Source of the DNA: Porticoccaceae bacterium
GTDB taxonomy: Bacteria; Pseudomonadota; Gammaproteobacteria; Pseudomonadales; Porticoccaceae
NCBI GenBank assembly: GCA_026005035.1
Contig: BPKH01000005.1
Location: forward strand, 124,001 to 188,000
DNA: 64,000 nt
Direction: 5' to 3'
The notes beneath the pieces were generated by a model, which saw nothing but the letters and a program-made list of their open reading frames with translations, ran no database searches and was not told where the DNA came from. Made by a program: the position numbers and the translations under genes. Below are positions 35,054 through 44,355 of the stretch, piece after piece (the first letter of the stretch is position 1; the number at the start of each line of letters is the position of its first letter).

Positions 35054-38000
35054 ATGAAACTCGCCGGCCGCCGCGCCCGCCTCTGCTGTGCCCTCTTCGC
35101 CTTCCTAGCCCCCGCCCTGGCGCCGCGGGCCGCCCCGGGTTCGGACGCCCTGCGGGAGGGATTTCACGACCCGCCCCTCGAGGCCCGCCCGCGGGTGTGG
35201 TGGCACTGGCTCGGGGGCAACGTCACCCGGGAAGGGATCGCCGCCGATCTGGCGTGGCTCGCCCGGATCGGGGTGGGCGGCGTGCAGCTCTTCGACGCCG
35301 ACCTGCGCACGCCCCGGGTGGTGGAGGACCCGCCGCCTTGGGGAAGCGACGCCTGGTCGGAGCTCCTGGGCTTTGCCGCCGAGGAGGCCGAGCGCCTCGG
35401 TCTCGAGTTCGCCGTGGCCGCCTCGCCGGGGTGGTCGGAGACCGGCGGGCCCTGGGTGGCGCCCGCCGACGGCATGAAGAAGCTGGTCTGGGCCAGCATG
35501 CAGGTGGACGGCGGTGGCGAGCTGAACCTGGAACTGCCGCCCCTGCCCGCCGAGCCGGGGCCCTTTCCCGGATTGCCGCGCAGCGACTCCGTGGCCTCGC
35601 GGCTGGGCGGCGGCGAGGTGTCCGTTCCCCCCTTGGCCGAGCCGGTGGCCGTCTTGGCCTTTCCGACCCCGCCGGAGCCCGCGGTGCCGGCGGCGGTGTT
35701 CCGCGACGGCGCACCCCTCGCCGCCGATTCGCTCTTCGACGGCGACCTCACGACCGCCGTCGAACTCCCCCGCGGCGTCTCCGCCGATCCCGTCGTCCTG
35801 GAATTCGCCTTCGCCGAGCCGCAACTCCTGCGCGGCGCCACGCTGTTCGTGGCCGGCGGTGCCCACGCCTTCGTGGGCGCGAACGTTGCGCCCCGCCTGG
35901 AGTGGGTCGACGAGGCGGGCCGCGCCCACTTCCTGGCGGACCTGCCCGCCGCCGAGGTGCCCACCACCGCGGCCTTCCCGGCGCGGCGGGTGGTGCGCTT
36001 GCGGCTCACGCTGGAGCCCGCCCGGCCGGCCCTTCCCTTGCCGAGCCCTCACCCCGGGGTGGACCTGTCGGCGGTGGCGGCCATCTACGGCCCGCGGCTG
36101 GCCGCGCCTTGGCGGGTGGCGGAGATCGCCTTTCACCGCGGGCCGGTGGTGCACCGCTACGAGGCCAAGGCCGGCTTTGCCGTCGAGACCGACTACTACG
36201 CCCTGGAGGCGGGCGACGCCGGCGAGCCCGGCATCCCCCTCGCCGGGGTGGTGGACCTCACCGACCGGGTGGACGGCGAGGGCGTACTTCACTGGCACGC
36301 CCCACCCGGGCGCTGGCGGGTGGTGCGCTTCGGCTACGCCCTCACTGGCAGTACCAACCACCCGGCGCGGCGCGAGGCGACCGGCCTCGAGGTGGACAAA
36401 TTCGACGCCGCCGTGGTGCGCCGCTACTTGGAGGGCTACCTGGCCCGCCTGGCGCCGGCCCTGGGGCCGCCGGGGGCGGGTCGCCTGGACGCACTCTTGG
36501 TGGACTCCTTCGAGGCCGGCGCCGCCAACTGGACGCCGGCGCTTCGGGAAGCGTTCCGCAAGCGGCGGGGCTACGACCCGTTGCCCTGGCTGCCGGCCCT
36601 CACCGGCGTGGTGGTGGAAAGCCGCGCCGCCACCGACCGCTTCCTCTACGACTTCCGGCGAACGCTCGCGGAACTCCTCGCCGAGTCCCACTACGGGGCA
36701 CTGGCGGCGCAGGCGCGGGAGCTGGGATTGCGGGTCTACGCCGAAGCCCTCGAGAGCGGCCGACCCAGCCTCGGCGACGACCTCGCCATGCGCCGCCCGG
36801 CGGACGTACCCATGGGGGCGTTGTGGACCTTCGCCCCCGGCGAGGCGCCGAATCCCAGCCACGTCGCCGATCTCAAAGGAGCTGCCTCGGTCGCCCACCT
36901 CTGGGGACGGCCGCGGGTGGCGGCCGAGCTCTTCACCTCCAGTCTCGCTCCGTGGGCCCATGGGCCGGCAGACCTCAAGCCGGTGGCCGACCTGGCCTTT
37001 GCCCTCGGGGTCAATCTGCCGGTGATCCACTCCACCGTCCACCAGCCTCGGGAGGATCTCCGCCCGGGGCTTTCCCTCTTCATCTTCGGCCAGTATTTCA
37101 ACCGCCACGAGAGTTGGGCGGCGCTGGCGCGGCCGTGGATCGACTACCTGGCCCGCAACGCTTTTCTCCTGCAACAGGGGGTGCCGGTGGTGGACGTGGC
37201 CTGGTTCGCCGGCGAGGAGGCCCCCCTCACCGCCCGCTTCGCCGCCGCGCCGCCGCCGGAGCTGCCGGGTCACGCCTACGACTTCGTCGACGCCGAGGCC
37301 CTGCGCGAGGCCCTGGCCGTGGAGGGCGGAGAGCTGGTCTCCCGGGGAGGGGTCCGCTACCAGGTTCTCTACCTGGACGAGGCGGCGCGGCGGATGACCC
37401 TGCCCACCCTGGAGCGGATCGCCGCCCTGGTGGAAGCGGGGGCCACCCTGGTGGGCCTGCCCCCCGAGGGCAGCCCCTCCCTGGCCGACGATCCCGAGCG
37501 CTACCGGCGATGGGTGGCGCGGCTGTGGCCCAACGGCCGGGGCGGCGCGGTGGGCCGCGGGCGGGTGGTGGCCACCGCGGATTTGCCGACCGCCCTCGCC
37601 GAACTCGGCATCGCGCCCGACTTCTCCTTCGCCGGCGAGGGAGGCGAGGCGGTGGCCTTCGTCCACCGGCGCCTGCCCGACGGCGACCTCTACTTCCTGG
37701 CCAACCGCGGCGCCGAGGCCGCCTCGGGCCGCGTTCGGTTGCGCGCGAGCGGCCGGGCGCCGGAGCTTTGGCGGCCCGAGACGGGGGCGGTGGAGCCGGT
37801 GGGCTATCGGATGGACGGGGCGTTCACCGAGGTCCCCCTGGTCCTCGCGCCGGGGGAGGCGGTGCATCTCCTCCTGCGCCGTCCGGCCGAGGCCGCGGAG
37901 CGGGTGGTGGAACGGCCGCGGCTCGTGCCGGCGGCGACTGTGGCGGGCCCCTGGCGGGTGGACTTTCCCCCCGATGCCGGCGTCGCCGGGGAAGTCGAGC

Positions 38001-38443
38001 TCGAGCGACTCACCTCCTTGCACCTGCACGGCGACGAGGCGGTGCGCTGCTTTGCCGGGGTGGCCACCTGGCGGACGGGCTTCGCGCCGCCGCCCGGCTG
38101 GCGGCCGGGCAAGCCCCTCGAACTGGACCTGGGGGCGGTGGCGGAACTCGCCGAAGTGGCGGTCAACGGGCGCATCGCGGGGACCACCTGGCACGCCCCC
38201 CATCGCCTGGACATCGGCGCCCTGGTCCGCCCGGGAACCAACGAGCTCGCCGTGCGGGTGGCCACTCTCTGGGTCAACCGCCTCATCTGCGACGCCGGGC
38301 GGCCGCCGGAGGCGCGCCGCACCTGGACCGCCCTGCCCAGCTGGCGCGCCGACGCGCCCCTGCGCCCGGCGGGGCTCCTGGGGCCGGTCCGGCTGTGGGC
38401 GGAGGCGCCCGCACCCCTTGACGAGCCGTCACCCGGCGGCTAG
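35054..38443 (+). CDS. glycoside hydrolase family 106 protein (alpha-L-rhamnosidase type), exported
   Basis: 1129 residues; ATG after GGGAGGAGG. A Sec signal peptide ends near residue 28 (APALAPRAAPGSD). The N-terminal RPRVWWHWLGGNVTREGI and GVGGVQLFDADL are typical of GH106. Acidic residues in conserved settings are E487 (LVDSFEAGA) and E564 (VYAEALESG), plausible catalytic pair members. The C-terminal region carries a galactose-binding/beta-sandwich module (VAVNGRIAGTTWHAPHRLDI). GH106 enzymes release terminal alpha-L-rhamnose from pectic side chains and natural-product glycosides. It is controlled by the operator at 34962, so it should be periplasmic and co-induced with the GMC operon and TonB receptor 4. 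Its 3' end contains the receptor promoter. Confidence 0.87.
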   Translation: MKLAGRRARLCCALFAFLAPALAPRAAPGSDALREGFHDPPLEARPRVWWHWLGGNVTREGIAADLAWLARIGVGGVQLFDADLRTPRVVEDPPPWGSDAWSELLGFAAEEAERLGLEFAVAASPGWSETGGPWVAPADGMKKLVWASMQVDGGGELNLELPPLPAEPGPFPGLPRSDSVASRLGGGEVSVPPLAEPVAVLAFPTPPEPAVPAAVFRDGAPLAADSLFDGDLTTAVELPRGVSADPVVLEFAFAEPQLLRGATLFVAGGAHAFVGANVAPRLEWVDEAGRAHFLADLPAAEVPTTAAFPARRVVRLRLTLEPARPALPLPSPHPGVDLSAVAAIYGPRLAAPWRVAEIAFHRGPVVHRYEAKAGFAVETDYYALEAGDAGEPGIPLAGVVDLTDRVDGEGVLHWHAPPGRWRVVRFGYALTGSTNHPARREATGLEVDKFDAAVVRRYLEGYLARLAPALGPPGAGRLDALLVDSFEAGAANWTPALREAFRKRRGYDPLPWLPALTGVVVESRAATDRFLYDFRRTLAELLAESHYGALAAQARELGLRVYAEALESGRPSLGDDLAMRRPADVPMGALWTFAPGEAPNPSHVADLKGAASVAHLWGRPRVAAELFTSSLAPWAHGPADLKPVADLAFALGVNLPVIHSTVHQPREDLRPGLSLFIFGQYFNRHESWAALARPWIDYLARNAFLLQQGVPVVDVAWFAGEEAPLTARFAAAPPPELPGHAYDFVDAEALREALAVEGGELVSRGGVRYQVLYLDEAARRMTLPTLERIAALVEAGATLVGLPPEGSPSLADDPERYRRWVARLWPNGRGGAVGRGRVVATADLPTALAELGIAPDFSFAGEGGEAVAFVHRRLPDGDLYFLANRGAEAASGRVRLRASGRAPELWRPETGAVEPVGYRMDGAFTEVPLVLAPGEAVHLLLRRPAEAAERVVERPRLVPAATVAGPWRVDFPPDAGVAGEVELERLTSLHLHGDEAVRCFAGVATWRTGFAPPPGWRPGKPLELDLGAVAELAEVAVNGRIAGTTWHAPHRLDIGALVRPGTNELAVRVATLWVNRLICDAGRPPEARRTWTALPSWRADAPLRPAGLLGPVRLWAEAPAPLDEPSPGG

Positions 38444-38459
38444 CTTGCAAACGATTACA
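38418..38459 (+). promoter_or_regulatory. TonB receptor 4 promoter with LacI-family operator
   Basis: TTGACG (38418-38423), 17-bp spacer and TAGCTT (38441-38446), largely inside the end of the GH106 gene. The operator TGCAAACGATTACA (38446-38459) begins at the last base of the -10, where a repressor would block initiation. The receptor starts 57 bp further on. Confidence 0.7.
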
Positions 38460-38516
38460 GCATTCCCCGGCCCGGTCGGCCGGGTCCGACAACGACAAAG
38501 CGTGGAGAAACTCGCC

Positions 38517-41189
38517 ATGACCCACTCCCATCCCAACCGCATCGGCTGTTCCCCACAGGCACCTCGCCGCCCTCTCGCCGCCGCCGTGGCCGGCGCCCTG
38601 CTCGCCCTGGGCAGCGCCTCGGCCACCGCACAGGGCCAAGGCGCGTCCGTGGAGCTCGAGGAGATCGTGGTCACCGGCACCCTGATCCGGGGCGTCGAGC
38701 CCACCGGTAAGCCGGTGATCGCCATCGACCGCGAGGCGCTGCTCGAGAGCGGCGCGCGCAGCGCCAACGAGCTCCTCGGCGAGCTGCCCCAGGTGAGCAA
38801 CTACTTCAACCAGCGCCCCGAGCAGGATCCCCGGGGCGCCGGGCGCAACACCCTGAACCGCCCCAACCTGCGCAATCTTCCGGGGATCAACGACACCTCG
38901 GGGGCCCTCACCCTGGTGTTGGTGGACGGCCACCGGATGACCCCCATGGGGGTCAAGCAGTCCTCCTTCGACCCCGACTTCCTCCCCGCGGCGGCCATCG
39001 AGCGGGTGGAGGTGGTCACCGACGGCGGCTCGGCGCTTTACGGAGCCGATGCGGTGGGCGGGGTGATCAACTTCATCACCCGGCGCGAGTTCGAGGGGGT
39101 GGAGCTCGATCTGAACTACGACTTCGGCCCGGCGGGTTACGAGGCCACCGACCTCTCGGCCATCGCCGGCACCAGCTGGGAAGGGGGCTCGGCCTATCTG
39201 GCGGCTCAGACCTACGCCCGCGATCCGGTGTTCAACGACGATCTGGACTGGGCCCCCATCGGGCAGTGGAACGCCGAGGGCACCGTCCTCTCGCCGACCC
39301 ACACCGAGTGCATCGCGCCCGTGGGCACTCTCACCACCTACGGCTACGCGGGCCCCTTCGGCTGGGTGGTGAGCCCCTTCTTCCCGGGCACCGGCACCCA
39401 GACGCTGGGATCGCCCTGTGACGACAACCCCTTCTCCACCTATCTGCCCGAGCTGGACCGCGACCACCTGTTCGGTAGCCTCAGCCAGGAGATCGGCGAG
39501 GGGATCACCCTCGACCTCAAGGGTTACTGGGCCGAAAAGACCCTGACCCTGTTCGGCTACCCCCGCGGCGACACTTTCACCGGGCCCAATCCCAACGACC
39601 TGGGGCTCACGCCCGAGACCAACGGCGGCTCGATCTTCTACACCCAGCCCTCGGTGGGTTTTTCCTACGGCGCCCACCCGGCCTACGAAGATCGCCACGA
39701 GAAGATCGCCATCGAGACCTGGGGCTTCACCCCCGAACTCACCCTGGAACTCCACGGCGGCTGGCAGATGCGCAACGTGCTCCACTACGGCCGCTCCGAC
39801 TCCAGCCACAGCGCGCCGGGGATCGATCGCGAGCTGCAGAGCGAAGCCATCGCCGCGGGGCTTCTCGATCCCGCCGACGTGGCGGGTGCCGACGCCGAGC
39901 TGGTGCGCTCGATCCTCGACCGGCAGGCCTACGAGGAGTCGATCCAGGAACTCTTCCTGTTCCGCTCGGTGGCCGACGGTCCCCTCTTCGCGCTGCCCGC
40001 CGGCGAGGTGCGCGGCGCCTTCGGCCTCGAGCTCTACGAAGACCGGGCGCGGCTGCGCCAGGGCGATGTGCCCTTCGGCGGCGAGGGCAGCCTCCCCTAC
40101 CGGGAGGACAGCCGCGACCTCCAGGCCCTGTTCGGGGAGCTGTCGATTCCCCTTCACGCCACCCTGGAGCTGAGCGCGGCGCTGCGCTACGACGACTACA
40201 GCGACTTCGGCGACACCACCAACCCCACCCTGGGCTTTGCCTGGCGGCCGCTTCCCTCCCTGGAGATCCACGGCCACTGGAGCGAGTCCTACAACGCCCC
40301 CACGGTGCTCGACCGCCTGGTGCTGGGCCGGATCATCGACTATTTCCCGGGGCTTGCCTTCATCATCCCCGACCTGGGGCAGCGCGATCCGGCGCGCAAC
40401 GACGCCCTCCTCGCCGAGGGTGCGGGGGGTGCCCTCAAGCCGCAGACGGCCGAGATCTGGACCTTCGGCTTCCAGTTCGAACCCCTGGAAAACCTGACCG
40501 TGGCCGCCGACTACTACGAGATCGACTTCCACGACCTGCTCGGCGCGGTGGATCCCCAGTCCCCCGAGGCGGTGCGGCTCAATCCCGAGCGCTTCATCTT
40601 CAACCCCACCCAGGAAGAGCTCGACGCCTTCCTCGCCCAGATGGAAAACGGCGCCGAGTTCGCCGACATCGACGTCGCCAAACTGGGGGTGATCGTCGAC
40701 CGGCGCATCGCCAACACCGACGAGGCGAAGCTCAAGGGGATCGACCTCGCCGTGAGCGGCGTGCACGACACCCCCTACGGCACCCTGGACTGGCGCCTCG
40801 CCGCCAACCATCAGCTGGATTTCGTGCTCGTCCAGAGCGGGCGCGAGGTCAACCAGCTGGAGGCCAACGTCTCCGACCTGGCGGTGGCGGCCGCCCTGGG
40901 CTGGCGGCGCGACGCCTGGCGGGCGCGCCTCGACTTTCGCTACACGGCGGGCTTTAACACCGATTTCGCCGTCAACCAGGGCAGCGTGGACGACTTCCTG
41001 GTCACCGACCTGTTCGTCGCCTACGAGGTGCCCTCCCTGGGCTTTTGGAGCGAGGGGCTGACCCTGCGGCTCAACGTCGAGAACCTGTTCGACGAGGAAC
41101 CTCCCACCTGGCGGCGCAGCGGCCAGCCCAACTACGCCAACTGGACCCTGGGCAGGGTGTTCCGCCTGGGGCTCTCCAAGCGCTTCTGA
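38517..41189 (+). CDS. TonB-dependent outer-membrane receptor 4, glycoside locus
   Basis: 890 residues from ATG at 38517 (GGAGAAA upstream). A long n-region precedes the signal helix (LAAAVAGALLALGSASATAQ). Then come EEIVVTGTLIRGVEPTGKPV, the plug (ARSANELLGELPQVSNYFNQ, TLVLVDGHRMTPMGVKQ, VEVVTDGGSALYGADAVGGV) and a barrel ending VFRLGLSKRF. The VTGTLIRG...DGGSALYGADAVGGVINF pattern is that of receptors for oligosaccharides or plant-type compounds in Caulobacter/Xanthomonas-like bacteria and differs from receptors 1-3 here. Located directly after GH106 under the LacI operator, it is the best candidate for glycoside uptake. A strong terminator follows. Confidence 0.93.
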   Translation: MTHSHPNRIGCSPQAPRRPLAAAVAGALLALGSASATAQGQGASVELEEIVVTGTLIRGVEPTGKPVIAIDREALLESGARSANELLGELPQVSNYFNQRPEQDPRGAGRNTLNRPNLRNLPGINDTSGALTLVLVDGHRMTPMGVKQSSFDPDFLPAAAIERVEVVTDGGSALYGADAVGGVINFITRREFEGVELDLNYDFGPAGYEATDLSAIAGTSWEGGSAYLAAQTYARDPVFNDDLDWAPIGQWNAEGTVLSPTHTECIAPVGTLTTYGYAGPFGWVVSPFFPGTGTQTLGSPCDDNPFSTYLPELDRDHLFGSLSQEIGEGITLDLKGYWAEKTLTLFGYPRGDTFTGPNPNDLGLTPETNGGSIFYTQPSVGFSYGAHPAYEDRHEKIAIETWGFTPELTLELHGGWQMRNVLHYGRSDSSHSAPGIDRELQSEAIAAGLLDPADVAGADAELVRSILDRQAYEESIQELFLFRSVADGPLFALPAGEVRGAFGLELYEDRARLRQGDVPFGGEGSLPYREDSRDLQALFGELSIPLHATLELSAALRYDDYSDFGDTTNPTLGFAWRPLPSLEIHGHWSESYNAPTVLDRLVLGRIIDYFPGLAFIIPDLGQRDPARNDALLAEGAGGALKPQTAEIWTFGFQFEPLENLTVAADYYEIDFHDLLGAVDPQSPEAVRLNPERFIFNPTQEELDAFLAQMENGAEFADIDVAKLGVIVDRRIANTDEAKLKGIDLAVSGVHDTPYGTLDWRLAANHQLDFVLVQSGREVNQLEANVSDLAVAAALGWRRDAWRARLDFRYTAGFNTDFAVNQGSVDDFLVTDLFVAYEVPSLGFWSEGLTLRLNVENLFDEEPPTWRRSGQPNYANWTLGRVFRLGLSKRF

Positions 41190-41207
41190 GGATCCCCCTC
41201 GAGGTTG

Positions 41208-41235
41208 GCCGCGCCCTCGGGCGCGGCTTTTTTTT
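41208..41235 (+). terminator. rho-independent terminator after TonB receptor 4
   Basis: GCCGCGCCC/GGGCGCGGC stem (41208-41216 with 41219-41227) followed by eight T (41228-41235), 18 bp after the receptor stop. It separates the sugar regulon from the P450 operon. Confidence 0.9.
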
Positions 41236-41245
41236 GCCGGGCGCC

Positions 41246-41286
41246 TTGACAGGGTGGGGGGGCGTTGCTAGCTTTCGCTAACAAAC
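41246..41286 (+). promoter_or_regulatory. P450 operon promoter with inverted repeat
   Basis: TTGACA (41246-41251), 17-bp spacer and TAGCTT (41269-41274), the same -10 as at TonB receptor 4. An imperfect inverted repeat GTTGCTAGC-TTTC-GCTAACAAAC (41264-41286) overlaps the -10 and could be a repressor site. The regulator is unknown; several TetR genes lie nearby. Confidence 0.55.
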
Positions 41287-41304
41287 TGACGAACAGGGGG
41301 CGGG

Positions 41305-42588
41305 ATGGCCTCGCCGAGCGGGCCGCCGGCCGATTTCTACCGGGATCCGGCGGTGATCCAAGATCCCCATGGCTACTTCGCCGCCGTGCGCCCTTTGGGG
41401 GCGGCCTTCGTCGAGCCCTGGCACGGCAGCCTGATGGTGACCGGGCACGCCCTGGTGGAGGAGATCCTCCGCCGGCAGGAGGCCTTCTCCGCGGCGGTCG
41501 CGGTGGTCGGGCCCATTCCGCCACCCCCCTTCGCACCGGCGGGCGACGACATCGACGCACAGCTCGAAGCGCACCGCGGCGAGTTGCCCTGGAGCGCCCA
41601 CCTGGTGACCTTCGACGGCAACCGCCACACCGAATTCCGCTCGCTCCTCGCCCGCCTGCTCACCCCCCAGCGGGTGCGGGCCAACGAAGACTACCTGCGG
41701 GGGCTGGCCGACCGGCTCATCGACGGCTTCGCGGCGCGCGGCCGCTGCGAGGTGATGGCCGACTACGCCCACCGCGCCACCACCTACGCCATCTCCGACC
41801 TGCTCGGCATTCCCGAGGAGGACCGGTCCCAGCTCCTCGCCCTGCTCGGCCCGCCGCCGAGCCAGATCGAAGGGGATGCACCCCACAAGGTGGGGCCCGA
41901 TCCCCTGGCCTTCCTCAAGCCCTTTTTCGACCACTATCTCCAGGAGCGGCAGGCCAAGCCGCGGGACGACCTGCTGTCGGAACTCCTCGCCGCCGACTTG
42001 CCCGGCGGGCGGCGGCCGTCCCTCGACGAGGTCTCCCTGCTCGCCCGCTTTCTGTTCGGCGCCGGGCAGGACACCACGGCGCGGCTCATCACCATGGGGC
42101 TCAAGATCCTCGCCGAGGAGCCGGATCTCCAGGAGCGGTTGCGCCGCCAACCGGAGCGGGTCGGCGACTTCATCGAGGAGGTGTTGCGCTTCGAGCCGCC
42201 GGTGAAGGCCATCTACCGGATCGCGCGCCGCACCGTCGAGGTGGGGGGCGTGCGGATCTCGGCGGGCACGGTGGTGGCCCTCTGCCTGGCGGCGGCCAAT
42301 CGCGATCCGGCGCGGTTTCCCGACCCCGACCGGTTCGACCTCGAGCGCGCCGACCGGGACCACCTCGCCTTCGGCAAGGGTCGCCACGCCTGCCTGGGCG
42401 CGCCCCTGGGCCGGCTCGAGGCGCGGGTGGCCGTGGAGCGCTTCCTCGCCCGCCTCGGTCCCTTCCGCTTGGACGAGACCCGGCATGGGCCCCCGCAGGC
42501 GCGGCGCTTTCGCTTCGAGCCCACCTACAGTTTCCGCTCCCTGGCGGAACTCCACCTGGAATTCGCTCCCCCGGAGGGCGCCCCGTGA
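41305..42588 (+). CDS. cytochrome P450
   Basis: 427 residues, soluble bacterial class. I-helix AGQDTT at 253-258, an ExxR-like EEVLRFEPP, and the haem loop FGKGRHACLG with the thiolate ligand C363. The N-terminus (DFYRDPAVIQDPHGYFAAVRPLG) is typical. It would hydroxylate or otherwise oxidise a hydrophobic substrate with electrons from a ferredoxin. No ferredoxin is adjacent; the Rieske protein at 3.1 kb is the only one in the window. It heads an operon with an SMP-30 protein and an SDR, joined by GTGA and TGATG overlaps, which suggests sequential oxidation of one substrate. Confidence 0.93.
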   Translation: MASPSGPPADFYRDPAVIQDPHGYFAAVRPLGAAFVEPWHGSLMVTGHALVEEILRRQEAFSAAVAVVGPIPPPPFAPAGDDIDAQLEAHRGELPWSAHLVTFDGNRHTEFRSLLARLLTPQRVRANEDYLRGLADRLIDGFAARGRCEVMADYAHRATTYAISDLLGIPEEDRSQLLALLGPPPSQIEGDAPHKVGPDPLAFLKPFFDHYLQERQAKPRDDLLSELLAADLPGGRRPSLDEVSLLARFLFGAGQDTTARLITMGLKILAEEPDLQERLRRQPERVGDFIEEVLRFEPPVKAIYRIARRTVEVGGVRISAGTVVALCLAAANRDPARFPDPDRFDLERADRDHLAFGKGRHACLGAPLGRLEARVAVERFLARLGPFRLDETRHGPPQARRFRFEPTYSFRSLAELHLEFAPPEGAP

Positions 42589-43493
42589 GCACGCTCCTCG
42601 CCGGCTTTACACCCCTGGCCCGCGGGGTCTACCTGGAAGGGCTGGCGGTGGACGCCGGGCGTGGTCTCGTCTGGTACAGCGACGTGGTGGCCGGGGGGAT
42701 CCACGCCGTCACCCCGGCGGGGGAGCGGCACTGCTCGCTGGACAGCGGCAGGCGCTGGATCGGCGGGCTGCTCGTCGCCCGGGGCGGCCTTCTGCTCGCG
42801 AGCGGAGAGGGGGGAATCCGCTGGTACGACCCCGAGGGTGGGCGATCCGGCTTTTTGGTTCGCGAAGTGGAGGGACGTTCCCTCGGGGGGGTCAACGAGA
42901 TGGCCCCCGACGGACGGGGCGGGCTCTTTTTCGGCGAGCTCGACCTCGAGTCGGTGGTGGTCGGGCGGCCCACCCAGCCGGTGGCCCTCTGGCACCTGGC
43001 GGCGGACGGCGCGCTCGCCCTGGTGGCCGAGGGGATCGGCTTTGCCAACGGCCTCGCCTATGACCCGGCGCGGCGCGCGCTCTACTGCAACGACACCTTC
43101 CGGGGCGTGCGCGCCCTGGTCCTGGGCGACGACTGGCGGGCGGCGGCGGAGCGGTTCTTCCACCCCAAGGCCGACTGCGACGGCCTCGCCCTGGACGAGG
43201 CGGGCCATCTCTGGGTGAGCGGTTTTGCCTCCGACCACTTCGTGCGCCTTGCGCCCGACGGCGCCGAGTTGCCGGCGGTGCCCGTGCCGGCGGGGGCGGT
43301 CTCCCAACTGCGCTTCGGCCAAGGGGGGACGCTCTACTTCACCGCCGTTCCCGAGGACGGCGGCGAGCGGCTCAAGGAAGGGCGCCCCCTGGAAGGGGAG
43401 CGGTCGGTGCTCTGGCGGGCCCGGGCGGCGGTGCAGGGGGCGGCTTCGGCCGCTCCGGATGTGGCGGCGATGATCCGGGAGGCGCTCGGCTGA
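42585..43493 (+). CDS. SMP-30/gluconolactonase-family protein
   Basis: 302 residues; GTG start overlapping the P450 stop. Six-bladed propeller features: YLEGLAVDAGRGLVWYSDVVAGGI, GGVNEMAPDGRGGLFFGELD, GIGFANGLAYDPARRALYCND and ADCDGLALDEAGHLWVSGF. The Glu, Asn and Asp residues expected to bind the divalent metal are present. The family hydrolyses sugar lactones and other lactones. Between a P450 and an SDR it could open a lactone formed during ring degradation; a sugar lactone is equally possible. Confidence 0.87.
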   Translation: MSTLLAGFTPLARGVYLEGLAVDAGRGLVWYSDVVAGGIHAVTPAGERHCSLDSGRRWIGGLLVARGGLLLASGEGGIRWYDPEGGRSGFLVREVEGRSLGGVNEMAPDGRGGLFFGELDLESVVVGRPTQPVALWHLAADGALALVAEGIGFANGLAYDPARRALYCNDTFRGVRALVLGDDWRAAAERFFHPKADCDGLALDEAGHLWVSGFASDHFVRLAPDGAELPAVPVPAGAVSQLRFGQGGTLYFTAVPEDGGERLKEGRPLEGERSVLWRARAAVQGAASAAPDVAAMIREALG

Positions 43494-44254
43494 TGGAAAG
43501 GGGCAGGCTTGCCGGCAAGGTGGCCATCGTCACCGGGGCGGGGCAGGGGATCGGCGCGGCCATCGCCCGCGCCTACGCCCGGGAGGGGGCGCGGGTGCTG
43601 CTCACCGGGCGGACCTTCGCCAAGGTGGAGGCGGTGGCGGCGGAGATCGCCGCCGCCGGCGGCGAGGCACAACCCCTCGCCGCAGTGGCCGGCCGGCGGG
43701 AAGACGCCGAGCGAACCGTGGCAACCGCCCTGGCCCGCTGGGGACGGGTGGATGTGCTGGTGAACAACGCCCACACCTTCACCGACTTCCTGCCCCTCGA
43801 GGATCCGCGCATGGAAGCCCACTGCCAAGTGGACCTGCAGTCGGGCTTTTTCGGTTCGCTGCAGCTCATGCAGCTGGTCTTCCCCCACATGGTGCGCCAG
43901 GGGGGTGGCTCGATCCTCAACATGGGCTCCAGTTACGGCCTGCGCTGCGAGCCGGGTTTTCTCGCCTACGCCGCCGCCAAGGAGGCGATTCGGGCGCTCA
44001 CCCGCACCGCCGCCCGGGAGTGGGGGCGGTATGGCATCCGGGTCAACACCCTGTTGCCCGCGGCGCTCTCGCCGAAGGCCATCGAGTACCTGGAAGCGAG
44101 CGGCACCTACGACCAGGAACTCGCCCGCGTCGCCCTCGGCCGCTTCGGCGCGCCGGAGGACATCGCCCCCACCGCGGTGTTCCTGGCAAGCGACGAGTCG
44201 GCCTACGTCACCGGGCAGACCATCGGGGTGGACGGCGGCTCCACCCTGTTGTAG
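43493..44254 (+). CDS. short-chain dehydrogenase/reductase (P450 operon)
   Basis: 253 residues; its ATG shares a base with the preceding stop (TGATG). NAD(P) motif TGAGQGIG, NNAH in place of the usual NNAG, the catalytic S in MGSSYGL and YAAAK, and a C-terminal FLASDESAYVTGQTIGVDGG typical of FabG-like SDRs. It probably oxidises an alcohol produced by the P450. Third and last gene of the operon; converges on another SDR gene. Confidence 0.92.
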   Translation: MERGRLAGKVAIVTGAGQGIGAAIARAYAREGARVLLTGRTFAKVEAVAAEIAAAGGEAQPLAAVAGRREDAERTVATALARWGRVDVLVNNAHTFTDFLPLEDPRMEAHCQVDLQSGFFGSLQLMQLVFPHMVRQGGGSILNMGSSYGLRCEPGFLAYAAAKEAIRALTRTAAREWGRYGIRVNTLLPAALSPKAIEYLEASGTYDQELARVALGRFGAPEDIAPTAVFLASDESAYVTGQTIGVDGGSTLL

Positions 44255-44355
44255 GCGCGGGCCGCAGGCAGGATCGCCCCCGACTCCCCCGGAAGGGGCG
44301 GCGGGATCGGGCGGACAGCGGGCAGCGAGGGCGATGCCCCCGCCCTTCGCCCGCG

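Noticed and set aside
35105-38203. Long minus-strand open frame opposite GH106
   Set aside because: Same cause; the plus strand carries signal peptide, family motifs and a ribosome site.
44326-44354. GC-rich inverted repeat between converging SDR genes as terminator
   Set aside because: Imperfect stem and no T-run on either side.
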